From positions 3,746,295 to 3,810,294 of the forward strand of contig JAEVLN010000002.1 in assembly GCA_018350325.1 (NCBI GenBank): a DNA stretch of 64,000 nucleotides, given 5' to 3'. The DNA comes from Globodera rostochiensis (Eukaryota; Nematoda; Chromadorea; Rhabditida; Heteroderidae). The notes under the pieces are model-generated. The model ran no database searches. It had not been told where the DNA came from and worked only from the letters and a program-made list of their open reading frames with translations. The position numbers were made by a program, and so were the translations under genes. Every line of letters starts with the position of its first letter. Within the stretch, counting starts at the first letter, position 1. Shown in pieces: positions 62,901-64,000 of this stretch.

Positions 62901-64000
62901 TCGGCGGGTTTTCGACAAATTTTTTCGAATTAATGTCATAATAATTATTGCTAATTAATATTTTTGTAGGAGGGTTCGGCGGGTTTTCGACAAATTTTTT
63001 CGAATTAATGTCATAATAATTATTGCTAATTAACATTTTTGTAGGAGGGTTCGGCGGGTTTTCGACAAATTTTTTCGAATTAATGTCATAATAATTATTG
63101 CTAATTAATATTTTTGTAGGAGGGTTCGGCGGGTTTTCGACAAATTTTTTCGAATTAATGTCATAATAATTATTGCTAATTAACATTTTTGTAGGAGGGT
63201 TCGGCGGGTTTTCGACAAATTTTTTCGAATTAATGTCATAATAATTATTGCTAATTAATATTTTTGTAGGAGGGTTCGGCGGGTTTTCGACAAATTTTTT
63301 CGAATTAATGTCATAATAATTATTGCTAATTAACATTTTTGTAGGAGGGTTCGGCGGGTTTTCGACAAATTTTTTCGAATTAATGTCATAATAATTATTG
63401 CTAATTAACATTTTTGTAGGAGGGTTCGGCGGGTTTTCGACAAATTTTTTCGAATTAATGTCATAATAATTATTGCTAATTAACATTTTTGTAGGAGGGT
63501 TCGGCGGGTTTTCGACAATATTTTTCGAATTAATGCCATAATAATTATTGCTAATTAACATTTTTGTAGGAGGGTTCGGCGGGTTTTCGACAAATTTTTT
63601 GCCAGCGCGAATTGCGCGTGCCTCTTTTGATTTCCATTGTGGTGATGATCACCCAGCAGTTCACCGGGTGTTCGGCCGTGTTTGCCTACTCCACCGATAT
63701 GTTCATCGACGCGGGATTGGACGCGTAACATTTTTTGTTCTTTTTTTCAAAATATATTTTATTTAATATTTTTTGTATCCCCCCCCCCCCCCCCTTTAGG
63801 CAAACTGCGCGGTTCAGCACTTTGGCCGTTGGCATTGCCTATTTTCTGTTCGCGTGCAGTGCGCCCATTTTGATCGAACAAGTCGGCCGTCGCGTTTTGC
63901 TTATTGTAGGCAATTATTTTCGTTTATTTAATAAACATTTTATTTAAATCAGGGCCAATTGGCTATAGCCAATTATTTTGTTTTATTTAAATCAGGGCCA
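59902..64000 (+). CDS. Facilitated sugar transporter (GLUT / SLC2 family), truncated by window end
   Basis: Paralogue of the transporter at 38203-41653, in the opposite orientation. Exons from ATG 59902 encode MFNSIYYVSVATVCLGASSQ, LLTKWINATYIWRNGGG, LFWSFVVSSIAIGAIVGAIL, the loop-2 GRRNALIINGWINVFAALLE (about 61197), ILGRLILGANMGLS, LVPMYLMEITPTKYRGAAGT, VAFSDWFSLLLGLPE, LAFAFPGFPAFLLCLVLPF followed by CPESPK, the helical central loop SEKAMEDLKRLVDEDEAEFM, the helix 7 region VVMITQQFTGCSAVFAYSTD, and STLAVGIAYFLFACSAPI (to about 63907). The C-terminal third lies beyond the window. A very short GC-AG intron (61605-61637) is needed between exons. The intron after AALIQ is expanded by a 75-bp minisatellite (62030-63560) that copies its own 3' splice junction. 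Confidence 0.88.
62030..63578 (+). repeat. 75-bp minisatellite carrying a 3' splice junction (sugar-transporter intron)
   Basis: About 21 units. Each contains the intron end (GCTAATTAACATTTTTGTAG) followed by the first about 30 bases of the next exon (GAGGGTTCGGCGGGTTTTCG...) and then intron-start sequence again. The last copy continues into the real exon at about 63568. A few units carry small deletions. The unit has an in-frame TAA, so copies cannot act as open exons. Confidence 0.95.
63938..64000. repeat. Direct repeat at window end
   Basis: TTATTTAAATCAGGGCCA occurs twice (about 63941-63958 and 63983-64000) around a short inverted repeat ATTGGCTATAGCCAAT. It may be the start of another intronic tandem array. 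Confidence 0.6.

Noticed and set aside
62506..63561. 351-codon minus-strand frame with repeated NPPNPPTKMLISNNYYDINS
   Set aside because: Antisense reading of the 75-bp intronic minisatellite; unit length is a multiple of three.

Overview
The window looks like nuclear DNA of a nematode. It is AT-rich, genes are split by short introns (about 35-80 nt, with some larger ones), several introns need a GC-AG boundary to keep frame, and proteins such as the PKA catalytic subunit, malic enzyme and sugar transporters are clearly animal. Several small predicted secreted proteins of unknown family, together with very long G/C homopolymer runs, would fit a plant-parasitic (tylenchid, cyst-nematode-like) species. 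That placement is inference; no species-diagnostic gene is present.

Layout. 1-3.7 kb: gene-free, with a foldback hairpin, poly-G runs, a TIR element and a tRNA-like relic. 3.7-7.0 kb (+): long-chain acyl-CoA synthetase. 8.7-10.0 kb (+): secreted Lys-rich protein with an acidic tail. 10.6-10.9 kb (+): small secreted Cys-rich peptide. 11.2-13.0 kb (-): two hypothetical genes, one secreted. 13.4-14.9 kb (-): DGAT2/MOGAT-family acyltransferase. 16.5-17.4 kb: nested MITEs. 18.1-19.5 kb (+): hypothetical five-exon gene with a MITE in intron 1. 19.8-22.7 kb (-): malic enzyme. 24.2-25.1 kb (+): secreted hypothetical protein. 25.7-30.0 kb (+): a small and a large hypothetical gene. 30.9-33.0 kb (-): PKA catalytic subunit. 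35.2-36.7 kb (-): hypothetical. 38.2-41.7 kb (-): GLUT-type sugar transporter. 42.5-44.8 kb (-): gamma-butyrobetaine/trimethyllysine dioxygenase family. 46.9-51.4 kb: a 4.5-kb foldback element made of 15-bp satellite arrays in opposite orientation. 52.8-55.6 kb (+): hydroxyacid-oxoacid transhydrogenase. 56.0-57.2 kb: a second, smaller foldback element. 59.9 kb to the end (+): a second GLUT transporter, cut by the window edge.

Many recognisable enzymes concern fatty-acid activation, triacylglycerol synthesis, NAD(P)H supply, carnitine synthesis, hydroxyacid oxidation and sugar import. They lie on both strands and are separated by mobile elements, so this is thematic proximity, not an operon.

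The most unusual content is structural: (1) two foldback elements whose long inverted repeats are arrays of related 15-bp GC-rich units, with inverted repeats continuing into the spacer and imperfect 8-bp flanking repeats; (2) introns in the second GLUT, ADHFE1 and PKA genes that contain copies of their own exon/intron boundary or adjacent exon sequence; (3) a set of non-autonomous TIR elements, four with perfect 8-bp target duplications, one nested in another, some sharing a GC-palindrome plus poly-C module.
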